A stretch of 64,000 nt of DNA, from positions 23,129 to 87,128 of IMG/VR virus record IMGVR_UViG_3300028844_002785, one strand, 5' to 3'. The notes beneath the pieces are model-generated. The model saw only the letters and a list, made by a program, of their open reading frames with translations, was not told the origin of the DNA and made no database searches. Shown here in pieces: positions 18,564-27,136 of this stretch (the stretch's first letter is position 1; every line of letters begins with the position of its first letter). The position numbers and the translations under genes were made by a program. Source of the stretch: a virus.

Positions 18564-20204
18564 ATGACTCAGTTATTTGGGTTCTCAATTGAGGAGCGCA
18601 AGAAGAAAGAAAAACTTTATTCACCCGCTCCTCCAAATAATGATGAAGGCACCTCCACAGTTGCGGCTGGTGCCTACTTTGGTCAGTATGTAGACCTTGA
18701 TGGTATCCCCAAAAATAATAATGATTTTGAGTTAATTAAAAAGTACAGAGAAATTGCTCTTCACCCAGAGTGCGATAGTGCTATTGATGACATCATCAAT
18801 GAATCTATTAGTAGTGACCTAGATTTTGCTCCTGTAAATATTGAGCTGTCTAACCTAGAAGTTGGTGATAAAATCAAGAAACAGATTAGAGAAGAATTTA
18901 AACTTATTCTTAAGTTATTGGATTTTGATAAGAAGTGTCATAACATTTTCCGTCGATGGTATATTGATGGTAGAATGCACTATCATAAAATGATTGACTT
19001 TGAAAATCCTAAAGAAGGAATCAAAGAATTAAGATATATTGATGCACTAAAAATTAAAAAAGTAAGAGAAGTTGTAAAGAAAAAAGAAACTCTTGCAGAT
19101 GTAGAAAGAGGACCTGCAGGAGAAAAATTTGATTATGGTGAAGTACTTGAATATTATATGTACTTTCCCCATGGATATAAAGCAACTCAAGCAAAAGGAC
19201 TAAAGATTGCTGATGATGCGATATGTGCTGTAAGTTCTGGTTTGATGGATCATAACAGGAACACTGTTTTATCATTCCTACACAAAGCAATTAAATCTGT
19301 CAATCAACTCCGTATGATTGAGGATAGTCTCGTTATCTATAGATTGTCGCGTGCTCCAGAACGTCGTATTTTCTATATTGATGTTGGAAATCTACCTAAG
19401 ATGAAAGCGGAACAATACCTAAAAGAGGTTATGAACCGTTATCGTAATAAGTTGGTATACGATTCAAATACTGGTGAAGTTCGTGATGATCGTAAGCACA
19501 TGAGTATGCTTGAGGATTTTTGGTTGCCTCGTCGCGAAGGTGGTCGTGGTACTGAGATTACTACACTACCTGGTGGACAGAATTTAGGTGAACTAGAAGA
19601 CGTTAAGTATTTTCAGAAAAAACTTTATAAGTCTTTGAATATTCCTCTTTCAAGACTCGAACAAGAATCGTCTTTCACTATTGGAAGATCAAATGAGATT
19701 ACAAGAGACGAACTTAAGTTTGCTAAATTTGTTGGTCGTCTCCGCAAAAAGTTCTCAGAACTCTTTCATGATCTTCTAAAAACTCAACTAGTTCTTAAGG
19801 GTATTATGACCCTAGAGGATTGGGAAGATTTGAAAGAAAATATTCAATATGATTTTATTTTTGATAATCATTTTACAGAACTAAAAGATAATGAACTTTT
19901 AACAGAAAGATTAAATACTGTTGGTTTGATGGAACCTTATCTTGGAAAATATTTTTCTGCTGATTATGTTCGTAAGCAAGTTCTTCACTTTACTGATGAA
20001 GAAATTGAAGAGATGGATATTCAAATAGAGAAAGAAAAATCACTCGGAATTATTCAGGATCCTATGGCAATGATGGGTGATGAGATGGGTGGTCAACTTC
20101 CTCCATCAGAAGGTGGTGCGGAAAATGGTGCCGGCGGAAGTGACTTAGACAGTGCTTTTGCTGCAGCAATATCATCTTCTGATTATAATAAAGGAAACAT
20201 TTGA
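18564..20204 (+). CDS. 20: Portal vertex protein gp20
   Basis: This 546-residue protein is the dodecameric portal through which DNA enters and leaves. Recognisable segments are HPECDSAIDDIINESI (about 68-83), KSVNQLRMIEDSLVIYRLSR with APERRIFYIDVGNLP (about 245-280), LEDFWLPRREGGRGTEI (about 316-332) and LNIPLSRLEQE (about 360-370). These are the blocks used for g20 diversity surveys of cyanophages. T4 gp20 is 524 residues. The C-terminal tail is Gly/Ser-rich. The stop is fused to the next late promoter. Confidence 0.95.
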   Translation: MTQLFGFSIEERKKKEKLYSPAPPNNDEGTSTVAAGAYFGQYVDLDGIPKNNNDFELIKKYREIALHPECDSAIDDIINESISSDLDFAPVNIELSNLEVGDKIKKQIREEFKLILKLLDFDKKCHNIFRRWYIDGRMHYHKMIDFENPKEGIKELRYIDALKIKKVREVVKKKETLADVERGPAGEKFDYGEVLEYYMYFPHGYKATQAKGLKIADDAICAVSSGLMDHNRNTVLSFLHKAIKSVNQLRMIEDSLVIYRLSRAPERRIFYIDVGNLPKMKAEQYLKEVMNRYRNKLVYDSNTGEVRDDRKHMSMLEDFWLPRREGGRGTEITTLPGGQNLGELEDVKYFQKKLYKSLNIPLSRLEQESSFTIGRSNEITRDELKFAKFVGRLRKKFSELFHDLLKTQLVLKGIMTLEDWEDLKENIQYDFIFDNHFTELKDNELLTERLNTVGLMEPYLGKYFSADYVRKQVLHFTDEEIEEMDIQIEKEKSLGIIQDPMAMMGDEMGGQLPPSEGGAENGAGGSDLDSAFAAAISSSDYNKGNI

Positions 20205-20210
20205 TAAATA
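20203..20210 (+). promoter_or_regulatory. T4-type late promoter variant GATAAATA
   Basis: The octamer overlaps the gp20 stop (TGATAAATA) and lies 22 bp before the ATG at 20233. Confidence 0.65.
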
Positions 20211-20232
20211 AAAGAGTAGGTTAAGTATTATT

Positions 20233-20496
20233 ATGACTACTGTATCAAAAGAAATTGTTGATGCTATTCTAAGCAAAGATAATTTTAATGCCAATGAAAA
20301 AATTTATGATGCTCTTTACGGAAAAAGTTCTGAACAATTGCAGACTCGCAAAGTAGAAATTGCGAAACAGTTTTTTGATCCTGATGCTACAAATACGCAG
20401 GACACAGAAACTAACATTGCAGATGAAACTCCTGAGGCTTCTGCTAATAGTGAAGAACCTGAAAAACAAGAAACCGAGGAAACACCAGAACAATGA
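20233..20496 (+). CDS. Prohead core protein, gp67-like by position
   Basis: This 87-residue protein lies between the portal and the prohead protease, where T4 has core genes 67 and 68. The N-terminal half is helical (SKEIVDAILSKDNFNANEKI). The C-terminal third is strongly acidic and probably disordered (DETPEASANSEEPEKQETEE), as in T4 gp67. Sequence similarity alone is too weak to be sure; the assignment rests on position, size and acidity. Its stop overlaps the gp21 start by 4 bp. Confidence 0.6.
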   Translation: MTTVSKEIVDAILSKDNFNANEKIYDALYGKSSEQLQTRKVEIAKQFFDPDATNTQDTETNIADETPEASANSEEPEKQETEETPEQ

Positions 20497-21146
20497 AACT
20501 TATCTCCGAAGAAATTGTAGACGTTCAGTTTGTTACTGAAGATGCTAACGGTAAAAAAAGTCATTTTATTGAGGGAGTATTTCTCCAATCTGACATTAGA
20601 AATCGTAATGGTAGAATGTATCCTTTCGATACTCTAGACCGTGAGGTGTCAAAGTATAATGAAAACTACATTCAACGAGGTAGGGCCTTGGGTGAACTCG
20701 GTCATCCTGATGGTCCAACCATCAATTTAGATCGAGTATCACATAAAATCGTATCATTACGTGCCGAAGGAAAAAACTTTATCGGTAAAGCAAAACTTCT
20801 AGAAACCCCAATGGGTAAAATCGCGAAGAATTTGTTAGACGAAGGAGTAAAACTAGGTGTATCTTCTAGAGGACTTGGGTCCATTGAGAAGAGAGGTGAT
20901 ACTAATATCGTTAAAGATGATTTTATGCTCTCTACTGCTGCAGATATTGTAGCAGATCCTTCCGCGCCTGATGCTTTTGTTGAGGGTATTATGGAAGGAG
21001 CAGAGTGGGTTTGGGACAATGGAATCTGGCAACAGTCAGCACTCGAAAAGGCCAAACACCATATCGAGTCTTCTTCAAGGAATGACTTGACAGAAAGAAA
21101 GTTAAAAATGTTTGAAAGCTTTCTCTGTAACTTAAAAATTTCATAA
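20493..21146 (+). CDS. 21: Prohead protease gp21
   Basis: This 217-residue protein matches the T4 gp21 serine protease, which cleaves head proteins after (L/I)-x-E and then digests itself. The catalytic His is expected at H71 in GELGHPDGP and the Ser at S124 or S125 in KLGVSSRGLG. The N-terminal FLQSDIRNRNGRMYP is also conserved. T4 gp21 is 212 residues. It is coupled to the upstream core gene by an ATGA overlap and is followed by scaffold and capsid genes. Confidence 0.93.
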   Translation: MKLISEEIVDVQFVTEDANGKKSHFIEGVFLQSDIRNRNGRMYPFDTLDREVSKYNENYIQRGRALGELGHPDGPTINLDRVSHKIVSLRAEGKNFIGKAKLLETPMGKIAKNLLDEGVKLGVSSRGLGSIEKRGDTNIVKDDFMLSTAADIVADPSAPDAFVEGIMEGAEWVWDNGIWQQSALEKAKHHIESSSRNDLTERKLKMFESFLCNLKIS

Positions 21147-21149
21147 ATA
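21142..21149 (+). promoter_or_regulatory. T4-type late promoter variant CATAAATA
   Basis: The octamer overlaps the gp21 stop codon and lies 35 bp before the gp22 ATG. Confidence 0.5.
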
Positions 21150-21184
21150 TTATTAGAAAATACCATTTTCTTCGAGGAGAAACC

Positions 21185-22204
21185 ATGTCCGACAAAAATA
21201 TTGAATTAGAAGAATCTTCGGTGACTGCTAACGCAAAAGCCGGCGATCCTATGCCAAAGATTGACAACACTGTACCAGGTCAGACTGGTTCTGCTGAAGA
21301 TCTTGGTGGTCCATTAACTAAGCCTTCACCAGGTACTGAAGAAACACCAGGTAAGAAAGTTTCTGCGAAAGCATCGAAAGTTTCTAACGTGGTTAACAAG
21401 ACTGGTGGTACACCAGATCCAATGCCAACCATTGATGGTTCCGCACCTGGACAATCAGGCGTCAAGGAAGAGACCGAAGAAGTAGAAGAAATTTCAATCG
21501 ATGTCACACAAGATGTCGAAGCACTTCTACAAGGAGAAGAATTCTCCGACGAGTTTAAATTTAAAGCAGCAACCATTTTTGAAGCCGCTGTTAAAGCGAA
21601 GGTTGTTGAAGAAGTAGAAAAAATTCAAAAGACTTTTGAAGAAAAACTTCAGCAAGAAGTTGCTGAAGTCAAAGAGTCAGTAGAAACTAGAGTTGAATCA
21701 CATCTTGACTACGTTGCAGAACAATGGGTCAAGGAAAATCAACTTGCGGTTGACACTGGTCTCCGCAGTGAATTGAGTGAAGAGTTTATCCTTGGTCTCA
21801 AGGGACTCTTTGAACAACATTATGTCGATATCCCTGAAGATAAGTATGACGTTCTCGGAGAAATGTCCGAGAAATTAGATGAAATGGAAGAGAAACTCAA
21901 CGAGCAAATCGAAACAAACGTTGGTCTTAATGCGACCCTCGGAACTTATATTAGAAATGGAGCAATTGCAGAAATTTCCGAAGGTCTTGCTCAGACACAA
22001 AGAGAAAAGCTTGCCTCTCTCGCAGAAGGTGTTGAGTTCGTTAGTGAAGAATCTTATCGTGAAAAGATCGTGACGATCAAGGAAAACTATTTTCCTAGAA
22101 CACAAGCTTCATCTTCTGAAGATCTTGTAACAGAAGCTCAGGTTATCTCAGCTGAAGGTCCTATGGCTGCATATGCCGCCGCCCTTTCTAAATGGTCTAA
22201 CTGA
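21185..22204 (+). CDS. 22: Prohead scaffold (core) protein gp22
   Basis: This 339-residue protein is very acidic and helical, as expected for the major scaffold that shapes the prohead and is degraded by gp21. Residues 1-100 are low-complexity, with two similar Pro/Gly units (GDPMPKIDNTVPGQTG and PDPMPTIDGSAPGQSG). Residues 105-300 are mostly coiled coil, with EEVEKIQKTFEEKLQQEVAE and MSEKLDEMEEKLNEQIE. T4 gp22 is 269 residues. Position between gp21 and gp23 is diagnostic. GAGGAGAAACC upstream is a strong ribosome site. Confidence 0.9.
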   Translation: MSDKNIELEESSVTANAKAGDPMPKIDNTVPGQTGSAEDLGGPLTKPSPGTEETPGKKVSAKASKVSNVVNKTGGTPDPMPTIDGSAPGQSGVKEETEEVEEISIDVTQDVEALLQGEEFSDEFKFKAATIFEAAVKAKVVEEVEKIQKTFEEKLQQEVAEVKESVETRVESHLDYVAEQWVKENQLAVDTGLRSELSEEFILGLKGLFEQHYVDIPEDKYDVLGEMSEKLDEMEEKLNEQIETNVGLNATLGTYIRNGAIAEISEGLAQTQREKLASLAEGVEFVSEESYREKIVTIKENYFPRTQASSSEDLVTEAQVISAEGPMAAYAAALSKWSN

Positions 22205-22210
22205 GTTTTC

Positions 22211-22218
22211 TATAAATA
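22211..22218 (+). promoter_or_regulatory. T4-type late promoter TATAAATA for gp23
   Basis: An exact late octamer lies 43 bp before the major capsid gene, just after the gp22 stop. Confidence 0.75.
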
Positions 22219-22261
22219 ATTCAGATTCCTAACATAACAAACAACTAGGAGAAATTCCCAA

Positions 22262-23632
22262 ATGTATAATTCAGAAAACCTTCAAGAGAAGTGGGCTCCC
22301 GTACTCGAGCACACCGGTCTTGATAACATCAAAGACAATCATAGACGCGCAGTTACCGCTGTTCTTCTAGAAAACCAAGAACGTTTCATGCAAGAAGAGC
22401 GTGGAATGCTTACTGAGACTCCAACCAACTCTGCTGGTACTGGTGGTTTTTCAGGTTCAGGTGCTAACCCACCTGTTGCTGGTTTCGATCCTGTTCTAAT
22501 CAGCTTGATCCGCCGTTCAATGCCTAAGTTGATGGCATATGACATCTGCGGTGTCCAACCAATGTCTGGTCCTACTGGACTTATCTTCGCAATGCGTTCA
22601 CAACGTGGTACTGACCGCGATGGTAACGGTGCGACCCCTAACGTATTCACTAACGAAGCATTCTACAACGAGACTCCAACTGGATTCTCTGCTGATGACG
22701 GTGCATATTCTGCCGCAACTGGCGAAGCTGAAACCAACCCTTCAGTTCTTAACGCTTCTTCACCTGGTAACTATGCCGCTGTCGGTGGTATGAACACCGC
22801 GACTCAGGAAGCACTTGGATCTTCTTCAGGAACCGCTTTCCGCGAGATGTCATTCTCGATTGAGAAAGTTGCTGTTGAAGCAAAAGGTCGCGCTCTGAAA
22901 GCTGAGTATTCACTAGAACTCGCTCAAGACCTTAAGGCGATCCATGGTCTTGACGCTGAAGCAGAACTTGCTAACATTCTTTCTGCTGAAGTTCTTGCTG
23001 AAATCAACCGTGAAGTTGTACGTACAATCTACGTAACTGCAAAACCAGGTGCTCAGAACAACGTTGCTAACGCAGGTTCATTCGACCTAGACGTTGACTC
23101 CAACGGTCGTTGGATGGCAGAGAAGTTCAAAGGACTTATCTACCAGATTGAAAGAGATGCTAACGCGATCGGTCAAGAGACTCGTCGCGGGAAGGGTAAC
23201 TTCATCGTCTGTTCTGCAGACGTTGCAAGTGCTCTAGGTATGGCAGGCGTTCTTGATTACGCACCTGCTCTAGGTGGTAACAACGGTTTGGCAGGTGTTG
23301 ATGACACCGAGTCAACTCTAGTTGGTACACTTAACGGTCGTATTAAGGTCTATGTTGATCCTTACTCTGCTAACATTGCAGACGATCACTTCTACGTCAT
23401 GGGTTATAAGGGTACTTCTGCATATGATGCAGGTCTCTTCTACTGCCCATACGTTCCTCTCCAGATGGTCCGTTCCATCGGTCAGGACACATTCCAACCA
23501 AAGATTGGTTTCAAGACTCGCTACGGCATGGTCGCGAACCCATTCTCCCGTGGAACCACTCAGTCAAGCGCTGCATTGACTGCAAACGCAAACGTCTACT
23601 ACAGACGTACTCGCGTTCTCAACCTTATGTGA
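22262..23632 (+). CDS. 23: Major capsid protein gp23
   Basis: This 456-residue protein is the T4-like major capsid protein. The N-terminus YNSENLQEKWAPVLEHTGL followed by NHRRAVTAVLLENQE, and the block RRSMPKLMAYDICGVQPMSG with PTGLIFAMRS, are hallmarks of the family. L50-T51-E52 is a good gp21 site, which would release a 52-residue propeptide and leave about 404 residues. Codons are richer in G and C than in the neighbours (many GGT, CGT, AAC, TTC), as expected for the most abundant phage protein. A strong terminator follows directly. Confidence 0.97.
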   Translation: MYNSENLQEKWAPVLEHTGLDNIKDNHRRAVTAVLLENQERFMQEERGMLTETPTNSAGTGGFSGSGANPPVAGFDPVLISLIRRSMPKLMAYDICGVQPMSGPTGLIFAMRSQRGTDRDGNGATPNVFTNEAFYNETPTGFSADDGAYSAATGEAETNPSVLNASSPGNYAAVGGMNTATQEALGSSSGTAFREMSFSIEKVAVEAKGRALKAEYSLELAQDLKAIHGLDAEAELANILSAEVLAEINREVVRTIYVTAKPGAQNNVANAGSFDLDVDSNGRWMAEKFKGLIYQIERDANAIGQETRRGKGNFIVCSADVASALGMAGVLDYAPALGGNNGLAGVDDTESTLVGTLNGRIKVYVDPYSANIADDHFYVMGYKGTSAYDAGLFYCPYVPLQMVRSIGQDTFQPKIGFKTRYGMVANPFSRGTTQSSAALTANANVYYRRTRVLNLM

Positions 23633-23653
23633 TTCGTTTTTCACATTCTTTCG

Positions 23654-23681
23654 GAGGGTCCCAAAGGGGCCCTCTTTTTTT
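23654..23681 (+). terminator. Intrinsic terminator after gp23
   Basis: A 9-bp stem (GAGGGTCCC with GGGGCCCTC, one G-T pair) and an AAA loop are followed by seven T residues. A late promoter starts in the same T-rich tract. Confidence 0.9.
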
Positions 23682-23688
23682 ATAAATA
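23681..23688 (+). promoter_or_regulatory. T4-type late promoter TATAAATA
   Basis: An exact late octamer directly follows the gp23 terminator and lies only 13 bp before the ATG at 23702, predicting a very short leader. Confidence 0.7.
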
Positions 23689-23701
23689 ATTCTAAAACAT
23701 T

Positions 23702-24226
23702 ATGGCATATTTTGCTGACAATCCAAACTGTCCTTCCAACTTTCTTTCTGGAATAGGATTTCAGTTTAATTTAAAAAAATTGCCTGGAGTATCTTTCTAC
23801 TGTCAATCTGCTAATATACCTTCAGTAAATTTATCCGTTGCTATGCAAGCAACTAGGTTTAATGCGATTCCAGAACCAGGAGATGAAGTTAACTATGATG
23901 ATCTTTCTATAAGATTTTTAGTAGATGAAAAACTAGTAAACTATAAATCTATTCATAATTGGATTAGATATCTAGGACATCCAGAAGGAGAAAAAGACTG
24001 GACCGATTATTCTGATGGAGATTCTTATCAAGAAAAACAATATAGTGATGGTCAAATATTTGTATTAGATAGTAATTTTAATAGAAAATTTGAAATTTAT
24101 TTCAAAGATTTATTTCCAGTATCTTTGGGAGGATTAAATTTTGATGCTACATATACAGACACTGAGTATTTTGCTGTAGATGCTACATTTAAATATACTA
24201 TCTATGATATAAAGGATGTAAGTTAG
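23702..24226 (+). CDS. 3: Tail completion and sheath-stabiliser protein, gp3-like
   Basis: This 174-residue protein (MAYFADNPNCPSNFLSGIGF, then FNLKKLPGVSFYCQSANIPS) matches the protein called gp3 in cyanophages. Size agrees with T4 gp3 (176 residues), the tail tube terminator. The fold looks related to tail-tube proteins, with FEIYFKDLFPVSLGGLNFD and a C-terminal beta strand YFAVDATFKYTIYDI. In cyanophages gp3 lies directly downstream of gp23 and upstream of uvsY, as here. An alternative is a second tube-like protein. Confidence 0.65.
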   Translation: MAYFADNPNCPSNFLSGIGFQFNLKKLPGVSFYCQSANIPSVNLSVAMQATRFNAIPEPGDEVNYDDLSIRFLVDEKLVNYKSIHNWIRYLGHPEGEKDWTDYSDGDSYQEKQYSDGQIFVLDSNFNRKFEIYFKDLFPVSLGGLNFDATYTDTEYFAVDATFKYTIYDIKDVS

Positions 24227-24253
24227 CCTAGATAAGATACTGATTGATTTTAT

Positions 24254-24685
24254 ATGATAACACTTGACGACATTAAATCCCAATGGGCTGAAGACTCAAA
24301 AATTGAACAAGATCTACTAGACGAAGAATCAATTAAAATTCCCCAACTACACAGCAAGTATTTAAATTACTTGTCTGATGTTAGGTTGTTAAAAATAAAA
24401 AAGGACCATGAATATAAATCTCTACTCAGAGATAAGTTTGAGTATTACACAGGTAAATCAGAACCAAGTGTGTACCAAGAAAAACCGTTTGACTTAAAAG
24501 TACTGAAGTCAGACCTAGGATTGTATATGGATTCTGATCCTGAATTACAGCTTCTACAAACTCGCATAAATTATTATGAAGAGATTATGTTTTTTCTTGA
24601 AAAAGTTCTCCAATGTTTAAACAACAGAGGATTTCAAATCAAGAATAGTATTGACTGGCAAAAATTTATGCAAGGTAGTATTTAA
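24254..24685 (+). CDS. uvsY: Recombination mediator UvsY
   Basis: This 143-residue helical protein matches UvsY (T4: 137 residues), which helps UvsX load on gp32-coated single-stranded DNA. Shared features are the N-terminal LDDIKSQWAEDSKIEQDLLD, the LLRDKFEYYTGK motif (T4: LKARLDYYSGR) and the C-terminal CLNNRGFQIKNSIDWQKFM (T4: IKSRGFAIKHIQDMRAFE). The stop overlaps the uvsW start, as in T4-like phages where these genes act together. Confidence 0.85.
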   Translation: MITLDDIKSQWAEDSKIEQDLLDEESIKIPQLHSKYLNYLSDVRLLKIKKDHEYKSLLRDKFEYYTGKSEPSVYQEKPFDLKVLKSDLGLYMDSDPELQLLQTRINYYEEIMFFLEKVLQCLNNRGFQIKNSIDWQKFMQGSI

Positions 24686-26160
24686 TGACTGATGTAGTTA
24701 TTCAAAAGAAAAATGAAGTATATTTAACTGTTGAGTGTGAACCGCATATTAAATATGAACTGTCGGAGTATTTTACATTTGAAGTTCCAAATGCAAAGTT
24801 CATGCCTCAATATAAAAAAAGATTGTGGGATGGTACAATTAAATTGTTCAGTCCAGCTGATGGAAAAATATACTGTGGTTTGTATGACTACCTAGTTGAA
24901 TGGTTAGATTCCAGAGAGTATAGTTACGAAAACAAAGATAATGAATATTATGGTTTACCACAAGAAACCAATGATTTAATATCAGTTAATGGTATAGTAG
25001 ATTTTGTTAAGAGTTTAAATATACCTTTCAAGGTAAGAGACTATCAATACTATGCTATTTTTCAGGCATTAAAATATAATCGTAGGTTATTATTATCTCC
25101 AACTGCATCGGGTAAGTCATTAATGATTTATTCTATTACTAGATTTTTTGCAAATAGAGGAGATAGAATATTAATTGTTGTACCTACTACATCATTAGTT
25201 GAACAGATGTGTGGTGACTTTGATACGTATGGTTGGTCTTCTGAAGATAACTGTCATAAAATTTATGCCGGTAAAGATAAACAAACTAATAAACAAGTAG
25301 TAGTAACAACTTGGCAATCAATATATAAATTACCTAAAAGTTATTTTGAACAATTTGATTGTATTATTGGAGATGAAGCACATTTATTTAAAGCAAAATC
25401 TCTAATCAATATTATGACCAAGTTACATAATTGTAAACATCGTATTGGATTTACTGGAACTCTAGATGGATCAAGTACAAACCAACTTGTATTGGAGGGA
25501 TTGTTTGGACCAGTCAATAAAGTTATTAAGACAAAACAACTAATTGATAAAGGTCATCTATCAGCATTAAAAATTAATATTTTATTATTACAACATCCAG
25601 AATTATTATTTGATTCATATCAAGATGAGATGGATCATATCTGTACTATGGATAAGAGAAATAAATTTATTAAAAAACTTACATTAAATCAAACTGGTAA
25701 TACTCTTATCTTATTTGCATATGTAGAGAAGCATGGTCAAGTACTTTACGATATGATAAATAGCAGTGTATCAGAGAATAGAAAGGTATTCTTTGTCCAT
25801 GGTGGTGTAGATACTGAGGATAGAGAAGAGGTTAGACAAATTACAGAGACCCAAGATGATGCTATAATTATTGCTTCATATGGAACATTCTCTACTGGCA
25901 TTAATATTAAAAAATTACATAACATTGTATTTGCCAGTCCTAGTAAATCAAGAATAAGAAATTTACAATCAATAGGAAGAGCTCTTCGTAAAAGCAATCA
26001 AAAAGAAATAGCAACATTATTTGATATTGCAGACGATTTCACAAAAGGAGATAGAAGAAACTATACATTAAATCATATGGTAGAAAGAGTAAAAACTTAC
26101 TCTCAAGAAAATTTTAATTATGAGATTATTCCAATCAATTTTAGGAGAAAGGAAGAATGA
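24685..26160 (+). CDS. uvsW: DNA helicase UvsW
   Basis: This 491-residue superfamily 2 helicase unwinds branched DNA and R-loops and helps move T4-like phages from origin-dependent to recombination-dependent replication. Walker A SPTASGKS is at 138-145, the DEAH box is in IGDEAHLF, motif III is in GFTGTLDGS, and QSIGRALRKS is motif VI. The N-terminal 110 residues carry the UvsW-specific DNA-binding domain (YKKRLWDGTIKLF). T4 UvsW is somewhat longer. The stop overlaps the next ATG by 4 bp. Confidence 0.93.
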   Translation: MTDVVIQKKNEVYLTVECEPHIKYELSEYFTFEVPNAKFMPQYKKRLWDGTIKLFSPADGKIYCGLYDYLVEWLDSREYSYENKDNEYYGLPQETNDLISVNGIVDFVKSLNIPFKVRDYQYYAIFQALKYNRRLLLSPTASGKSLMIYSITRFFANRGDRILIVVPTTSLVEQMCGDFDTYGWSSEDNCHKIYAGKDKQTNKQVVVTTWQSIYKLPKSYFEQFDCIIGDEAHLFKAKSLINIMTKLHNCKHRIGFTGTLDGSSTNQLVLEGLFGPVNKVIKTKQLIDKGHLSALKINILLLQHPELLFDSYQDEMDHICTMDKRNKFIKKLTLNQTGNTLILFAYVEKHGQVLYDMINSSVSENRKVFFVHGGVDTEDREEVRQITETQDDAIIIASYGTFSTGINIKKLHNIVFASPSKSRIRNLQSIGRALRKSNQKEIATLFDIADDFTKGDRRNYTLNHMVERVKTYSQENFNYEIIPINFRRKEE

Positions 26161-26552
26161 TGATTCAAGAATTTATCGGAATGCTAAAGTTAGTTAGTGG
26201 TGAAGAAATTATTGGTAGAGTATTAGTATGTGAAGAAGAGAATGGATTTGTTATTGAGAATCCATTTAGTGTAGAAGAAACTATTATTGAAACACCAGCT
26301 GGTGAAATGGTAAAGATAGATTTGAGACCATGGGTTAAATTCTCTAGAGAAGAAATTCTATTTGTAGAGAAAGAAAAAACAATAACTATCTATGAAGCAG
26401 ATGATAGAATAGAAAAGATATACAATAGAACATTACGTAAATATTTCTTTCAAGAAGATACAAGTAAATTAGATCTTAATGAAGAGATGGGATTTAAAAA
26501 TAAAGTAAATGATGCAAGAGATAGCTTAGAGAAGATCTTTAAAGATAGCTAA
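26157..26552 (+). CDS. Sm-like small protein, paralogue 1
   Basis: This 131-residue protein has the sequence order LKLVSGEEIIGRVL, then a PF block (NPFSVEE), then RPWVKF, then an acidic IEKIYNRTLRKYF helix. The short beta-rich core SGEEIIGxV followed by a Pro and a Trp resembles Sm/LSm domains. Two further proteins in this window (35933 and 41200) share the pattern. The gene is coupled to uvsW (ATGATGA). An RNA-binding role is inferred only from the fold-like pattern. An antisense promoter points into its 3' end. Confidence 0.6.
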   Translation: MMIQEFIGMLKLVSGEEIIGRVLVCEEENGFVIENPFSVEETIIETPAGEMVKIDLRPWVKFSREEILFVEKEKTITIYEADDRIEKIYNRTLRKYFFQEDTSKLDLNEEMGFKNKVNDARDSLEKIFKDS

Positions 26553-26558
26553 GTTGTT

Positions 26559-26576
26559 CTCTGAACCTTAGCAGAG
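26559..26576 (-). other. Hairpin at the predicted 5' end of an antisense RNA
   Basis: On the minus strand CTCTG, an 8-base loop and CAGAG form a stem directly downstream of the predicted start site of the minus-strand promoter. Any transcript would run antisense to the Sm-like gene ending at 26552. Confidence 0.4.
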
Positions 26577-26585
26577 TTATTATAC
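26562..26585 (-). repeat. 24-bp promoter-proximal element, copy 1 (inverted)
   Basis: The minus strand here matches 60306-60329 on the plus strand at 23 of 24 positions, with 20 identical in a row. Both copies run from just before the -10 box into the initially transcribed region. Confidence 0.8.
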
Positions 26586-26607
26586 AGACATTTTAACCAC
26601 TTGTCAA
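26579..26607 (-). promoter_or_regulatory. Sigma-70 promoter, minus strand (TTGACA-17-TATAAT)
   Basis: Minus-strand -35 TTGACA (26602-26607) and -10 TATAAT (26579-26584) are both perfect, with 17 bp between. It overlaps head to head with the plus-strand promoter of gp55 and points into the Sm-like gene and uvsW. Confidence 0.7.
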
Positions 26608-26629
26608 GTCTTTGATAATGTGGTATACT
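26601..26629 (+). promoter_or_regulatory. Sigma-70 promoter for gp55 operon
   Basis: TTGTCA (26601-26606), 17 bp and TATACT (26624-26629) lie 36 bp before the gp55 ATG. The -35 box shares bases with the opposing minus-strand promoter. Confidence 0.75.
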
Positions 26630-26665
26630 ACTAACAATTACGAAAGCTAATAGCTGACATGTACC

Positions 26666-27136
26666 ATGAAGAAAAAAGAACATTATGTAAACAATAAAGA
26701 ATTTTTAGAAGCTATTACAGTTTATAGAAACAAAGTCATTAAGGCAAAAGAATCAGGTGAAACAAGACCAAGAGTACCAGAATACATTGGAGAATGTTTT
26801 TTAAAGATTGCAACACACCTATCATACAGACCAAACTTTGTTAACTATATGTTCAAAGATGATATGATTTGTGACGGTATTGAAAACTGTTTACAATACA
26901 TTGATAATTTTGATCCAGAAAAATCTTCTAATCCATTTGCTTATTTTACTCAAATTATTTACTTTGCATTCTTACGTAGAATACAGAGAGAGAAAAAACA
27001 ATTAGATATTAAAACACGAATCCTAGAGAAGTCTGGATTTGATGAAGTGTTTAGCGCAGATAGTTCGGTGTTAGGATATGATTCTTCTACGATGAATAGT
27101 ATTAAAGAGTCCCTTGAAATTAAAGTTAATCGATGA
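26666..27136 (+). CDS. 55: RNA polymerase sigma factor for late genes gp55
   Basis: This 156-residue protein matches T4 gp55 (185 residues), the small sigma factor that lets host RNA polymerase read TATAAATA late promoters. Shared features are YVNNKEFLEAI near the N-terminus (T4: YVNNKELLQAI), the region 2 segment CDGIENCLQYIDNFDPEKSS and NPFAYFTQIIYFAFLRRIQR (T4: NPHAYITQACFNAFVQRIK). It heads an operon with gp47, DUF3110, gp46 and cpeT from a sigma-70 promoter, so late-gene expression is tied to an early transcript. The stop overlaps gp47 by 4 bp. Confidence 0.92.
   Translation: MKKKEHYVNNKEFLEAITVYRNKVIKAKESGETRPRVPEYIGECFLKIATHLSYRPNFVNYMFKDDMICDGIENCLQYIDNFDPEKSSNPFAYFTQIIYFAFLRRIQREKKQLDIKTRILEKSGFDEVFSADSSVLGYDSSTMNSIKESLEIKVNR

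Noticed and set aside
20702-21166. 154-codon minus-strand frame opposite gp21
   Set aside because: Shadow of a strongly supported gene; Ser/Pro-rich composition without domain features or ribosome site.
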